From contig NZ_MZGV01000007.1 of the NCBI RefSeq assembly GCF_002029235.1, positions 1-64,000 on the forward strand: a DNA stretch of 64,000 bases, in the 5' to 3' direction. This stretch comes from Clostridium oryzae (GTDB taxonomy: Bacteria > Bacillota > Clostridia > Clostridiales > Clostridiaceae). The notes under the pieces are model-generated. The model saw only the letters and a list, made by a program, of their open reading frames with translations, was not told the DNA's origin and ran no database searches. How positions within the stretch are numbered: position 1 is the first letter of the stretch; each line of letters begins with the position of its first letter. Shown piece by piece: positions 53,821-61,638 of this stretch. A program made the position numbers and the translations under genes.

Positions 53821-54567
53821 ATGAAATCACCTAAAATGATTCTATTTGATTACGGGCATACATTAGTTTATGAGCCTGCAGAAGATCATATTAAGGGAGC
53901 TGAAGCAATTTTAAGTCATGCTACCTATAATCCTAAAAATATTACAGCGGAAGAGTTGAACAGACGTCAAAAGGAACTATTTGATGAGCAATCCTCCGTT
54001 TTGAGAGCAAGGGATTTAGAAGTCATGGGACAAAAACTGGACATGCTTTTGTTTGAAATGCTTGGTTTGAAATTTGATCTTACGCCAAATGAACTAGAAT
54101 ATGAGAGTTGGATAGCAACTGAATCAATTGAACCAATGGAAGGAATTGGAGAGGTACTTACATATTTAAATGAGAACGGGATAAGAAGTGGTGTAATTAG
54201 TAATATGGCTCACTCTGAAAAGGTACTAGCAAGAAGAATTAACGAAATACTTCCTATGAACAAATTTGAATTCATTTTGGCTTCAAGTGAATATTTATAT
54301 CGAAAGCCGCATCCTCATATGTTTGAAGTAGCTATTAGTAAATCACAGTTAAAACCAGAAGATATTTGGTATTGTGGGGATAATATTGTTTTTGATGTGG
54401 AAAGTTCAGCTGCATGTGGAATGTTTCCTGTATGGTATGAAAGTAGAATAAAATGTACTTACCGCAAACCTTTTGAAACAGAGCCAGAATGCGAGCATCT
54501 GCATATTAGAAGCTGGAAGGAATTGATAAAAGTGTTGCAGCTGCTGTCTAGAAAGGTGCTGATATAA
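53821..54567 (+). CDS. HAD-superfamily hydrolase
   Basis: A 248-residue haloacid-dehalogenase-type phosphatase. Motif I is FDYGHTLVYEP, with the nucleophile Asp at about residue 11; the second Asp of the usual DxD is replaced by Gly-His, seen in some HAD subgroups. Motif II is GVISN, motif III is in YRKPHPHMFE, and motif IV is CGDNIVFDV. Length fits a subfamily I cap. ATG follows GGAGTG. The substrate is unknown, and the histidine variant in motif I could alter its chemistry. Confidence 0.83.
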   Translation: MKSPKMILFDYGHTLVYEPAEDHIKGAEAILSHATYNPKNITAEELNRRQKELFDEQSSVLRARDLEVMGQKLDMLLFEMLGLKFDLTPNELEYESWIATESIEPMEGIGEVLTYLNENGIRSGVISNMAHSEKVLARRINEILPMNKFEFILASSEYLYRKPHPHMFEVAISKSQLKPEDIWYCGDNIVFDVESSAACGMFPVWYESRIKCTYRKPFETEPECEHLHIRSWKELIKVLQLLSRKVLI

Positions 54568-54782
54568 TTAAAGATATTAGGAAAGTACCTACAGGATGAA
54601 ATATGACTGTAAAACATAGAGACGGGATTATTGTAGAATATGTAGAACGTAATATAGATTAGAAATAACACAGCATTAAATTTAGAGGTTATAGATTGTG
54701 TTGTATGAGATGAACATCTTCCAAAACTAACGGAAGAATTTTCTAACTGGAAGTTTAAATAGTTAATAGGATTTTCTTTTCT
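54568..54782. other. Gene-relic-like DNA between HAD and LysE genes
   Basis: Short coding-like pieces appear, such as DEHLPKLTEEFSNWKFK after an in-frame TGA (about 54690-54760), but no complete gene. I do not recognise the source. Confidence 0.35.
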
Positions 54783-54832
54783 GGTTGAAGGAGGTATTTT
54801 TCAGTCGACGGAAATCACTTTCTACTCTTTTT
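54783..54832 (+). repeat. Partial third copy of the candidate structured RNA
   Basis: GGTTGAAGGAGGTATTTTTC and AGTCGACGGAAATCACTTTC match the loop and 3' arm of the sequence at 31602-31644. The 5' arm partner is not preserved. It ends eight bases before the stop codon of the minus-strand exporter gene. Confidence 0.7.
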
Positions 54833-54839
54833 AAATATT

Positions 54840-55454
54840 CTAAATCGAACTAAATGCAAGCTGGATTGCAAAAACGATAAAGATAATACCAAATATTTTT
54901 TGAATTGAGGATATCCTTTTTGGAGAGTTTATAAAAAACTTATTTGTTATCCCTGCTAGTAAGCCATATCCTATAAAAACCAAGAGCGTAAGGAACATAA
55001 ATGCAAATCCATAAAACAAACATTCAGTCATATAATTACCACTAGTTGACTTCGCATATTGAGGCAAGAACGAGAAAAAAAATAAAGTAAGTTTCGGATT
55101 GAGTAAATTAATAAGAATTCCGCTGCGAATTATCTTGCTCACTTTTTCTTCTGAATCACCATTTGTTAGTTCAAAACTTGTTTTTGATCTTATCATACCA
55201 ATACTAAGATATAACAAATACAGGGCACCAATTAGTTTTAGAATGAGGAAAGATTCACTGTTCATCTTCATAATAAATGATGAAAGTGCAATACTTACAC
55301 ATAAGTGTGGGATGATTCCCAAAGTACAACCAAGAGCAGCAAATATGCTGGCTCTTTTTCCTTTTGTTATTCCTGTTGAAATCGTATATGTAACTCCTGT
55401 ACCTGGAATTAATATGATGATAAATGATGTAATTAAAAAGCTGAATATATTCAT
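54840..55454 (-). CDS. LysE/RhtB family exporter
   Basis: A 204-residue membrane protein with about six transmembrane helices. The N-terminus has the LysE-family signature IPGTGVTYTISTGITKGKRA and GCTLGIIPH, and NLLNPKLTLFFFSFLP is the second conserved motif (NPK). Such proteins export amino acids or related compounds. It starts with ATG after AGGAGG and is divergent from a MocR-type regulator 125 bases away, which probably controls it. The substrate is not determined. Confidence 0.92.
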   Translation of the reverse strand: MNIFSFLITSFIIILIPGTGVTYTISTGITKGKRASIFAALGCTLGIIPHLCVSIALSSFIMKMNSESFLILKLIGALYLLYLSIGMIRSKTSFELTNGDSEEKVSKIIRSGILINLLNPKLTLFFFSFLPQYAKSTSGNYMTECLFYGFAFMFLTLLVFIGYGLLAGITNKFFINSPKRISSIQKIFGIIFIVFAIQLAFSSI

Positions 55455-55579
55455 AATGGCCTCCTAATGTATTTTTATTACTGATATGATATAATGTAGC
55501 ATTATATAGTGGTCATGATAAGAGCCACATTTTGATGATTTTTAAGGAACCATTTTAGTGAAGTGCAGAAGGTGTTTAT

Positions 55580-56965
55580 ATGAATTTTATAAATATTGAT
55601 AGAGAATCTAGAATTTCTTTATCGAGACAACTTTATATGTATTATAAAGAATCAATTTTAAGTGGTAATCTGAAATCAAATGATAAACTTCCATCAACAC
55701 GAGAATTATCAAAAGATCTAAATATTGCAAGGAATGTAGTGCTAGATTGCTATGAGCAGTTAATGGCAGAAGGGTACATTTATACGAAAAGTGGTTCAGG
55801 GACTTATATATGTGAAGGGTTGAAGTTCCAACAAAATAAAATAAGAATGGAATCACACTGTAATAAAAGTGATAATGGTATAGAAAAAATATCATTTCGT
55901 ACTGGGGTTCCGGATTTAGATAACATACCTGTTAACAAATGGGCACAGGTGTATAAGGAAAGTATTCTTAATATAGAAGTGACGCAGATGGATTATCAAA
56001 ATTCTTTTGGAAGTTATGAATTACGTTCTGAGCTTTCTAGTTATTTAGAACGCGTCAGAGGTGTATGTACTTCTCCTGATAATATACTGATTACCAATGG
56101 TGCAGCACAAGCTTTTTCTCTATTATGTCAACTGGTGGAAGCTCATGAATATGTACTAGTTGAAAATCCGCTTAGTTATGGCATTTTGCATACATTAAAG
56201 AGTAATAAGGTGACTATGAAACCAATTAGGGTTGATGAACAGGGGATGGTTATTTCTGAATTACCTAAACTGCCTCCAAAATTGATATTCACAACACCAA
56301 GTCATCAATTTCCAACAGGAGTAGTCCTTCCAATTAATCGAAGAATTGAAATGATAAAATATGCTCAAAAACATGGGACTTACATTGTAGAGGATGATTA
56401 TGACAGCGAATTTCGATTTGATGGAGACCCCATACAGTCTATGCAATACTTAGATCCAGAAAAAGTCATTTATGTAGGAACGTTTTCTAAGACTTTAATG
56501 CCAGCATTAAGAATAGGATACATGGTTTTACCTGATAAATTGCTTCGAAAAATAGAAGATATAAAGTATGTGGCTGACCTCCATTCACCAAATTTTGAAC
56601 AAATTGCATTAGCAAAGTTTATAGAAATAGGTCTTTTTGATCGACATATCAGCAAGATGCGAAGATTGTATCTTAAAAAGCGAAACTATCTTACTCAATG
56701 TCTTGAGAAAGAGTTTGGTGAGCGTGTAACGATTACCGGCGCTCAGGCTGGGATGCATTTTGTAGCTAAATTTAAAGATGTTACTTTTGACAAAGCTCTT
56801 ATGAGGAAGATTGGTGAGAAAAATATAGAAATCATAGCTATGAATAAGCATTATATATCGGATAATTCAACTTCCCAAGCAGACAATTCATTAATATTTG
56901 GTTATGGCAATACAAAAATTGAACAAATGGAAAAGGGGGTAAGATTGTTAGCAGATATTATATGA
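55580..56965 (+). CDS. MocR-type regulator (GntR domain + aminotransferase-like domain)
   Basis: A 461-residue PLP-dependent transcription regulator. The N-terminal GntR winged helix (about 10-78) has SRQLYMYYKESILSGNLKSN, DKLPSTRELSKDLNIARNVV and SGSGTYI. The class I aminotransferase-like domain (about 100-461) has VEDDYDSEFRF and the PLP-lysine motif YVGTFSKTLMPALRIGY (Lys near residue 309). Regulators of this family sense an amino-compound bound to PLP. Head-to-head placement with the LysE-like exporter suggests control of efflux of an amino acid, which is inference. Confidence 0.93.
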   Translation: MNFINIDRESRISLSRQLYMYYKESILSGNLKSNDKLPSTRELSKDLNIARNVVLDCYEQLMAEGYIYTKSGSGTYICEGLKFQQNKIRMESHCNKSDNGIEKISFRTGVPDLDNIPVNKWAQVYKESILNIEVTQMDYQNSFGSYELRSELSSYLERVRGVCTSPDNILITNGAAQAFSLLCQLVEAHEYVLVENPLSYGILHTLKSNKVTMKPIRVDEQGMVISELPKLPPKLIFTTPSHQFPTGVVLPINRRIEMIKYAQKHGTYIVEDDYDSEFRFDGDPIQSMQYLDPEKVIYVGTFSKTLMPALRIGYMVLPDKLLRKIEDIKYVADLHSPNFEQIALAKFIEIGLFDRHISKMRRLYLKKRNYLTQCLEKEFGERVTITGAQAGMHFVAKFKDVTFDKALMRKIGEKNIEIIAMNKHYISDNSTSQADNSLIFGYGNTKIEQMEKGVRLLADII

Positions 56966-57004
56966 AAGCAAGTGTCAATGACAAATCTGAGCATTTTGTG
57001 ACAG

Positions 57005-57033
57005 GTGGAAATTCAGCTTTTGGGCTGAATTTC
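57005..57033 (+). repeat. AATTCAGC/GCTGAATT hairpin
   Basis: GAAATTCAGC and GCTGAATTTC flank TTTTGG. It is a member of the hairpin family also present at 7213, 21073, 31070 and 35173. There is no T run beyond two bases, so terminator function is doubtful. Confidence 0.6.
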
Positions 57034-57217
57034 TTCAATAATTATTACTTCTTAGTTCTTACTTCTTACATATCTGAAAATTTCAATTTGTAACTGAGGT
57101 ATGTAATGATTTATATGCACTTGTAATTATGATGTAACCAATAGTTACCAACAAAGTAATATTATAAGAATATGATGCGGTAATCACACATATTATTTAA
57201 TATTATGGAGGAATGTA

Positions 57218-58006
57218 ATGAAAAAGTTCATCATTCTTGTTATGGTCTGCTCGTTGATTTTATCTGCTTGTTCTCCAAACAAAACAATAAAAAGAAAAAT
57301 TGATAGCAATAAGAATAAATCAAAACATTCAGTAGTAAGTAAATCTTCAGAAAAAGATAAAAAAAGTAATAATTCCAATATAGAAATGCAAGGTTTTACT
57401 CCTATTGGCGTTAAAATTGTAAGGTATAATGAAAAAGAATTATATTCGGATGCAGTTTTCATAAACTCGAAAATAGGGTGGAAAGCAGTTTATACTGATT
57501 GTGCTATGTTTCATCAGCCGGCTTTACTCTATAAGACTATAAATGGTGGAAAGAAGTGGTTCTTGATTAATTCGACGAAAAAATCGTATCCATTAATGAG
57601 TAAGACTGGTATTACATTTTTAGATAAACAAACCGGATGGGTTACAACATCAACACCTCGATGCGGATATGTTGGGTTATTTAGATCGTTGGATGGAGGT
57701 ACAACTTGGAAATATCAACATGTAGATGTACCACACAAATACAAAGGGTGGACGCTGGGAACTTATCCGCCAGTTTTCTTTTCTAAAAAAGACGGGATTC
57801 TTATAGGCCAGGAATATAAAGAGAAGTTACTTGTATATGTGACACATGACGGTGGAAAGGCATGGAAGCTAATTGCAAAAAATTCAACGAGTGGCAAAAT
57901 AAAATGGGACGTTCATGTTAATGATGAAAATCTGCTCTGGACAGTTATTTATGACGGTGTGAAATGGAAATCAAAAGATATTTATAGGTGGGATAAAAAA
58001 AGATAG
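57218..58006 (+). CDS. Lipoprotein with YCF48/BNR-like repeats
   Basis: A 262-residue predicted lipoprotein. The signal peptide ends in the lipobox LSAC at about residues 15-18, so Cys18 would be lipidated. A Lys/Ser-rich linker (about 19-55) leads to a beta-propeller-like region. Repeated Asp-box-type motifs are INGGKKWFLI, LDGGTTWKYQH and HDGGKAWKLI, with aromatic partners such as KTGITFLDKQTGWVTT. These resemble YCF48/sialidase-like repeats. The function is unknown; it should be attached to the outer face of the membrane. It starts with ATG after GGAGG. Confidence 0.8.
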   Translation: MKKFIILVMVCSLILSACSPNKTIKRKIDSNKNKSKHSVVSKSSEKDKKSNNSNIEMQGFTPIGVKIVRYNEKELYSDAVFINSKIGWKAVYTDCAMFHQPALLYKTINGGKKWFLINSTKKSYPLMSKTGITFLDKQTGWVTTSTPRCGYVGLFRSLDGGTTWKYQHVDVPHKYKGWTLGTYPPVFFSKKDGILIGQEYKEKLLVYVTHDGGKAWKLIAKNSTSGKIKWDVHVNDENLLWTVIYDGVKWKSKDIYRWDKKR

Positions 58007-58094
58007 ATGATTAATGATTGTTATCCAGAATTAGTTGTAGTTTTTGCCGATTTTTTTTATGAATTAAATGTAGTTTTATAAAGGAGAAAAATAG

Positions 58095-58844
58095 ATGAGA
58101 TATGGGAAGTTAATTGGTGTAGGCAATACAGCAAGCGTATATGAATGGGGAAAAGATAAAGTGCTTAAACTTTTCTATGCAGATTATCCTAAAGAAGCGA
58201 TAGAAATAGAATTTCATAATGCCATGATGATAAGAAATATAGATTTTGCAAAACCAAAAGCATATGAAATAATCTTCTATGAAGAGAGAATTGGCATTAT
58301 ATATGATATGGTGAAAGGTGAATCCCTGTTGGATTGGGTTATGAAAACTGGTAATGTGCAAGAATGTTCAGTGTATATGGCAAAGTTACACAAAACAATC
58401 ATTCATAATAAGGTTAGCGATGTACTAAACTATAAAGATTTTTTAAAGTCTCATATACCAAATACACCATCAGTTAGTTTAGAGAAACGAGAAGAAATAT
58501 CGCAAATGATAGAGAGATTACCAGAAGGGAACACACTTTGTCATGGCGACTTTCATCCAGGCAATATACTTATATCGGAGGAACACACAATGGTTGTAGA
58601 TTTTATGAATGTGTGCCATGGATATTATTTATACGATGTTGCAAGAACTGTATTTTTGGTGGAATATACACCCGTGCCAAAGCAAGTAGGTAATAGAGAA
58701 CTTCTTTTACGATTAAAGAAAACACTGGCAGATTTGTACCTTATTCAAATGAATGTTACTAGAGAAATGATACAAGATTATCTATCAGTTATCATCGCTG
58801 TTAGAGAAGGTGAATGTCCAAAGAAACAATTAAGTCCAAGATGA
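58095..58844 (+). CDS. Aminoglycoside phosphotransferase-family kinase-like protein
   Basis: A 249-residue protein of the APH/choline kinase fold. Near the N-terminus are a glycine loop (LIGVGNTASVYEW) and the ATP lysine (KVLKLFY). The catalytic loop is CHGDFHPGNIL near residue 155, followed by VVDFMN, whose Asp corresponds to the metal-binding Asp. Phospho-acceptor identity cannot be read; many such clostridial proteins are not resistance enzymes. The start follows AAAGGAG. Confidence 0.82.
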   Translation: MRYGKLIGVGNTASVYEWGKDKVLKLFYADYPKEAIEIEFHNAMMIRNIDFAKPKAYEIIFYEERIGIIYDMVKGESLLDWVMKTGNVQECSVYMAKLHKTIIHNKVSDVLNYKDFLKSHIPNTPSVSLEKREEISQMIERLPEGNTLCHGDFHPGNILISEEHTMVVDFMNVCHGYYLYDVARTVFLVEYTPVPKQVGNRELLLRLKKTLADLYLIQMNVTREMIQDYLSVIIAVREGECPKKQLSPR

Positions 58845-58920
58845 AATATAGGTGGATAACTTTATAATATTTTCAAAATAAGTAGTAAATTAATGTTAAT
58901 AGACGTAATGCAGATTACCA

Positions 58921-59667
58921 ATGAGAATTGATTTAACAGTTAAAATAGATTCACCAGCATTTTATTTATTTTTAGGGAATGGACATATAAATTTTGGAAC
59001 ACCATGGTCAGACAACAGAAGAATAGATGATATTATAGAACCAAACCATAAAAATAGATTTTTTCATAATCATATCCCTATGAACGAATTTGTAGATATA
59101 TCAGTAATATATGATTTTAAAGCCATGCAGATATTCATCAGCGGCGAAGAACGATTCTATTCAAAAAAAGAGAAATATATGAAATCAAAGTTATTAAAAG
59201 AACTTAATGAAACAGTAAAACCTGGAGAGAAGCCAAGCTTTGAAAACTGTATATCCAAGCTTCCACAGGAGTTGTGAGATGAAATCATAAAAACGGACAA
59301 ATTTCTGTGCTCATTAAAGCCAATGAAATTTAAGCGGCAGATAGAAAAGCATGGAAATAAAATAACATATTTAGCATCAGATTATGGTTTTTCATATGCA
59401 TTACGTCCAAGCAATGATGTATTAACTCATTCTTTAGGATGGTACATAATAACAAGCAGTAAGCCGCAATTCTCGCACAGAAAAGATGATATGATGGAAG
59501 CTACATTAAACAAATCAGCAGAAACTTCGGAGGAATTTGCTGAAAGAATGTTTTGTAATTTATTGGAATGTATAGCCTGCAGAAAAGAGTGTGCAGTCAG
59601 AACATTGTATGAATTTAAAGGAAAAAAGAAGGTAGTCTGTCATGGGCTTATTGAATTTAAAATGTGA
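58921..59667 (+). pseudogene. Gene split by an in-frame TGA (unknown family)
   Basis: Two open segments, 58921-59277 and 59323-59667, are in the same frame and joined by sense codons apart from one TGA at 59275-59277. Removing it gives one protein of about 248 residues. The first part (IDLTVKIDSPAFYLFLGNGH, HIPMNEFVDISVIYDFKAMQ) looks like a small beta-sandwich effector domain. The second has SLGWYIITSSKPQFSH and ends in HGLIEFKM. There is no good ribosome binding site and the usual N-terminal part may be missing. I cannot name the family. A nonsense mutation in a decaying gene is the simplest reading. Confidence 0.55.
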
Positions 59668-59714
59668 ATTTCTGATTTTGAGGACGCAAGAAAGAATGAA
59701 AGTATGGTGAATAG

Positions 59715-60323
59715 ATGAATTATAATGTAATAAGAACATATGGTAAAACTATATTGGTTACCGTTTTAGTCATTTTAGTTTTTGTCATCGCAATAAGGTT
59801 TATATTTCCAAAAAGTCACGTCATTTTAGACAAACCAAAAAATCAATTACTAAAATATAGTTTTTATATTGGAAAATCTAAAAATTTAGGAAAGGTTTTA
59901 TCAAAACAAACCTATAATTATACTACAGAGATAAATAAATACATTATTGCAGTAATTGAATACAATTCTTCTAAGGCCGAATTAAGACAATATGAAGTTA
60001 AGAATAACGAAACCCTCAATATAACGGTGTCATCAAAATCAAGATTTATTATATCACTTCCAGCAAATAGAACAATCATGTGTACATGGAATATAAAAAA
60101 TAATATAAAAAATGATATATTTAAACTTGATAAACGTGACTGGATTGAAATACCAACACCTAGATCACAAATAGGAGAAAAAGGTACTAACTATGATAGA
60201 CAAGATTTTTACTTTACACCTTTAAAGAAGGAAAGTACAAATATGAAGATAAGATATGAACATCAAACATTAAAAAATGATAAGTACTATTTTGATATAA
60301 ATTTTAATATCAAAGCTAAATAG
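59715..60323 (+). CDS. Membrane-anchored protein with possible I42/chagasin-like domain
   Basis: A 202-residue protein. One N-terminal transmembrane helix (about 10-32) is followed by an extracytoplasmic region. The C-terminal half has LPANRTIMCTWNIKN, GTNYDRQDFYFTPLKKES and MKIRYEH, which recall the three loop motifs of the chagasin/I42 family of cysteine-protease inhibitors (NPTTG-W, GxGG-F-F, RPW). Key residues differ, so the match is weak. It starts with ATG ahead of a poor site (GTGAATAG). It lies between relics in the accessory region. Confidence 0.5.
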   Translation: MNYNVIRTYGKTILVTVLVILVFVIAIRFIFPKSHVILDKPKNQLLKYSFYIGKSKNLGKVLSKQTYNYTTEINKYIIAVIEYNSSKAELRQYEVKNNETLNITVSSKSRFIISLPANRTIMCTWNIKNNIKNDIFKLDKRDWIEIPTPRSQIGEKGTNYDRQDFYFTPLKKESTNMKIRYEHQTLKNDKYYFDINFNIKAK

Positions 60324-60368
60324 CTACAGTAATTAGGATATGATATTAATAAAGTAGCTTTATAGGAA

Positions 60369-60875
60369 GTGGATAGCAAAATAAAAATGGCAACTTTTAA
60401 GTATATACCTGATAAATTTGAAATAAAGTATATGAAGGTGATTAATGCTAAGACAATACCTGAAACACGCATTGCTTTGCATGAAATGCTAAAAAGCGTT
60501 ATTAATTTGTATGATGAGATGTATGCGAATTTAGTAAAACAACCTGTACCCACTTATGATAATCTTCGAGGTACCTATGAAGAATTATGGTGCAATTATC
60601 GCAATAAGGTCATAGTAAGTGCTGAAGCAAAGGATAAATCCTATGTTTATCATGCAGCCTTGGGAGCGCAAGGCTTTCTTGACGAAATGACAAAATATCG
60701 AGGCACGAAAAAGTTTGATTTAATGCAATATTTCAATGCAGATGATCTAACATCATTTAAAGAGGACTTTCTTAGGGTCATGGATAAGTATTTAGAAGAG
60801 TATCACAAGGTTGGACGGAAAGTAGAACGATACGGTTCTATTGAGCAGCTATACAATCATTATATGAAAGTGTGA
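60369..60875 (+). pseudogene. Duplicated C-terminal part of the nucleotidyltransferase-domain gene
   Basis: This segment corresponds to the last 160 or so codons of the gene at 52322-53404. The first 95 bases (60394-60488) differ at about one base in seven, while the remaining 385 or so are identical. The catalytic N-terminal domain is absent and no ribosome binding site is visible. The last codon differs (KV instead of KD) because the identity ends there. It is a relic or a donor/recipient of gene conversion. Confidence 0.8.
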
Positions 60876-60951
60876 GATTACGACAGTCTTTTATTACACA
60901 GCTTTCTTATTTAGTGAACAAGCAATAAAACCGAATAAAATTAATAAAATA

Positions 60952-60998
60952 AAAGTGTTTTGTTAATATTAAGAGTTAGGGCATAGAAAATGTTTATA
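60952..60998 (+). repeat. L module, third copy
   Basis: AGTGTTTTGTTAATATTAAG, AGTTAGGGCATAGAAAATGT. It matches the L modules at 31151-31196 and 37219-37263. Confidence 0.7.
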
Positions 60999-60999
60999 G

Positions 61000-61256
61000 T
61001 CGGGGTTATCTAAGCACGCTCATTATTATTCGCAGATAACCCGTTTAAGGCTATTTAGGCCTTTAACCAACAGATCAACTTTACGTACCTACAGAGCACT
61101 GCAAAAGGGTCAGGGAGCGTAGCGGACGCTGCAGCGATAAAAGGTCTAAATGACCTTTTATGGATCACCTTGCGAGTGGCAACGAGCAGGATTAGGTGGT
61201 TCCGGTCCGGAGGACATAGGTGCCCCTCCGGAATCGGCGATTAGCCGATTTTTTTA
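61000..61256 (+). ncRNA. GC-richer structured insert ending in a terminator
   Basis: About 255 bases with several strong hairpins: GGGTTATCT/AGATAACCC, AAAAGGTC/GACCTTTT (61138-61158), CACCT/AGGTG, TCCGGAGG/CCTCCGGA (61207-61232) and AATCGGC/GCCGATT with seven T (61231-61256). It is far richer in GC than its surroundings and has no reading frame. It is bracketed by an L module and an R module. I cannot match it to a named RNA or riboswitch class. It may be a ncRNA gene or part of a mobile element. Confidence 0.5.
61231..61256 (+). terminator. Terminator of the structured insert
   Basis: AATCGGC and GCCGATT flank GATTA and are followed by a run of T. An R module follows at once. Confidence 0.85.
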
Positions 61257-61320
61257 CTCTTTAGGAAATTATGTATTTTGCCAATTGTGGATAATTCTAA
61301 ATTAATATCAAGATACACTC
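61257..61320 (+). repeat. Terminator-trailing module (R), copy f
   Basis: CTCTTTAGGAAATTATG, TATTTTGCCAATTGTGGATAA, then TTAATATCAAGATACACTCC. It is nearly identical to copies a, b and d. Then 61321-61435 has polypurine DNA (GAGTAAAGAGAAAAGAG) and AT-rich sequence without a gene. Confidence 0.8.
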
Positions 61321-61435
61321 CTAAAGAGTAAAGAGAAAAGAGAAAAGTGAAGGAAGAAATCGCCTCCTTAAGAAGCCAATTTCATTATATGGTGTTGTAT
61401 ATTTTATTTAGTTTACGTTTTTATGATTTAAGCTG

Positions 61436-61638
61436 TTTGTCCAAAAGATGTAATTATATAATATACGAAGTGATATGAAGATAATTCTTAAGAAAATACT
61501 ATTAATTAAATAAACAAGAAAAAAATTTGGAAGAAGTAATGTAGAAAATAGTACTTTGTAAATGCATAGAGACGGTTAAAGGGGTGAGTGACCGTAGAAG
61601 GCATTTTTCAGCCGACGGAGGCCACTCACCCCTTATTT
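61436..61638 (+). ncRNA. Candidate structured RNA, copy 2
   Basis: Homologous over about 200 bases to 31444-31655. AAGGGGTGAGTG (61579-61590) pairs with CACTCACCCCTT (61623-61634). Compared with copy 1, several base pairs changed on both sides while the loop stayed GGCATTTTTCAGCCGACGG. It abuts the stop codon of the minus-strand carboxypeptidase gene, so in the other direction the same hairpin could end that transcript. Confidence 0.55.

Noticed and set aside
59275-59277. TGA as a selenocysteine codon
   Set aside because: No SECIS-like hairpin, no selenoprotein family and no Cys homologue known to me; a nonsense mutation is simpler.
49000-60875. A complete prophage or defence island in the accessory region
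   Set aside because: No phage structural genes, intact integrase, restriction, toxin-antitoxin or Cas-type genes are recognisable; the genes are mostly single units with their own signals.
61000-61256. Known riboswitch or housekeeping RNA (tmRNA, SRP, RNase P)
   Set aside because: Conserved cores of those classes are not visible and no gene follows on the same strand to be regulated.
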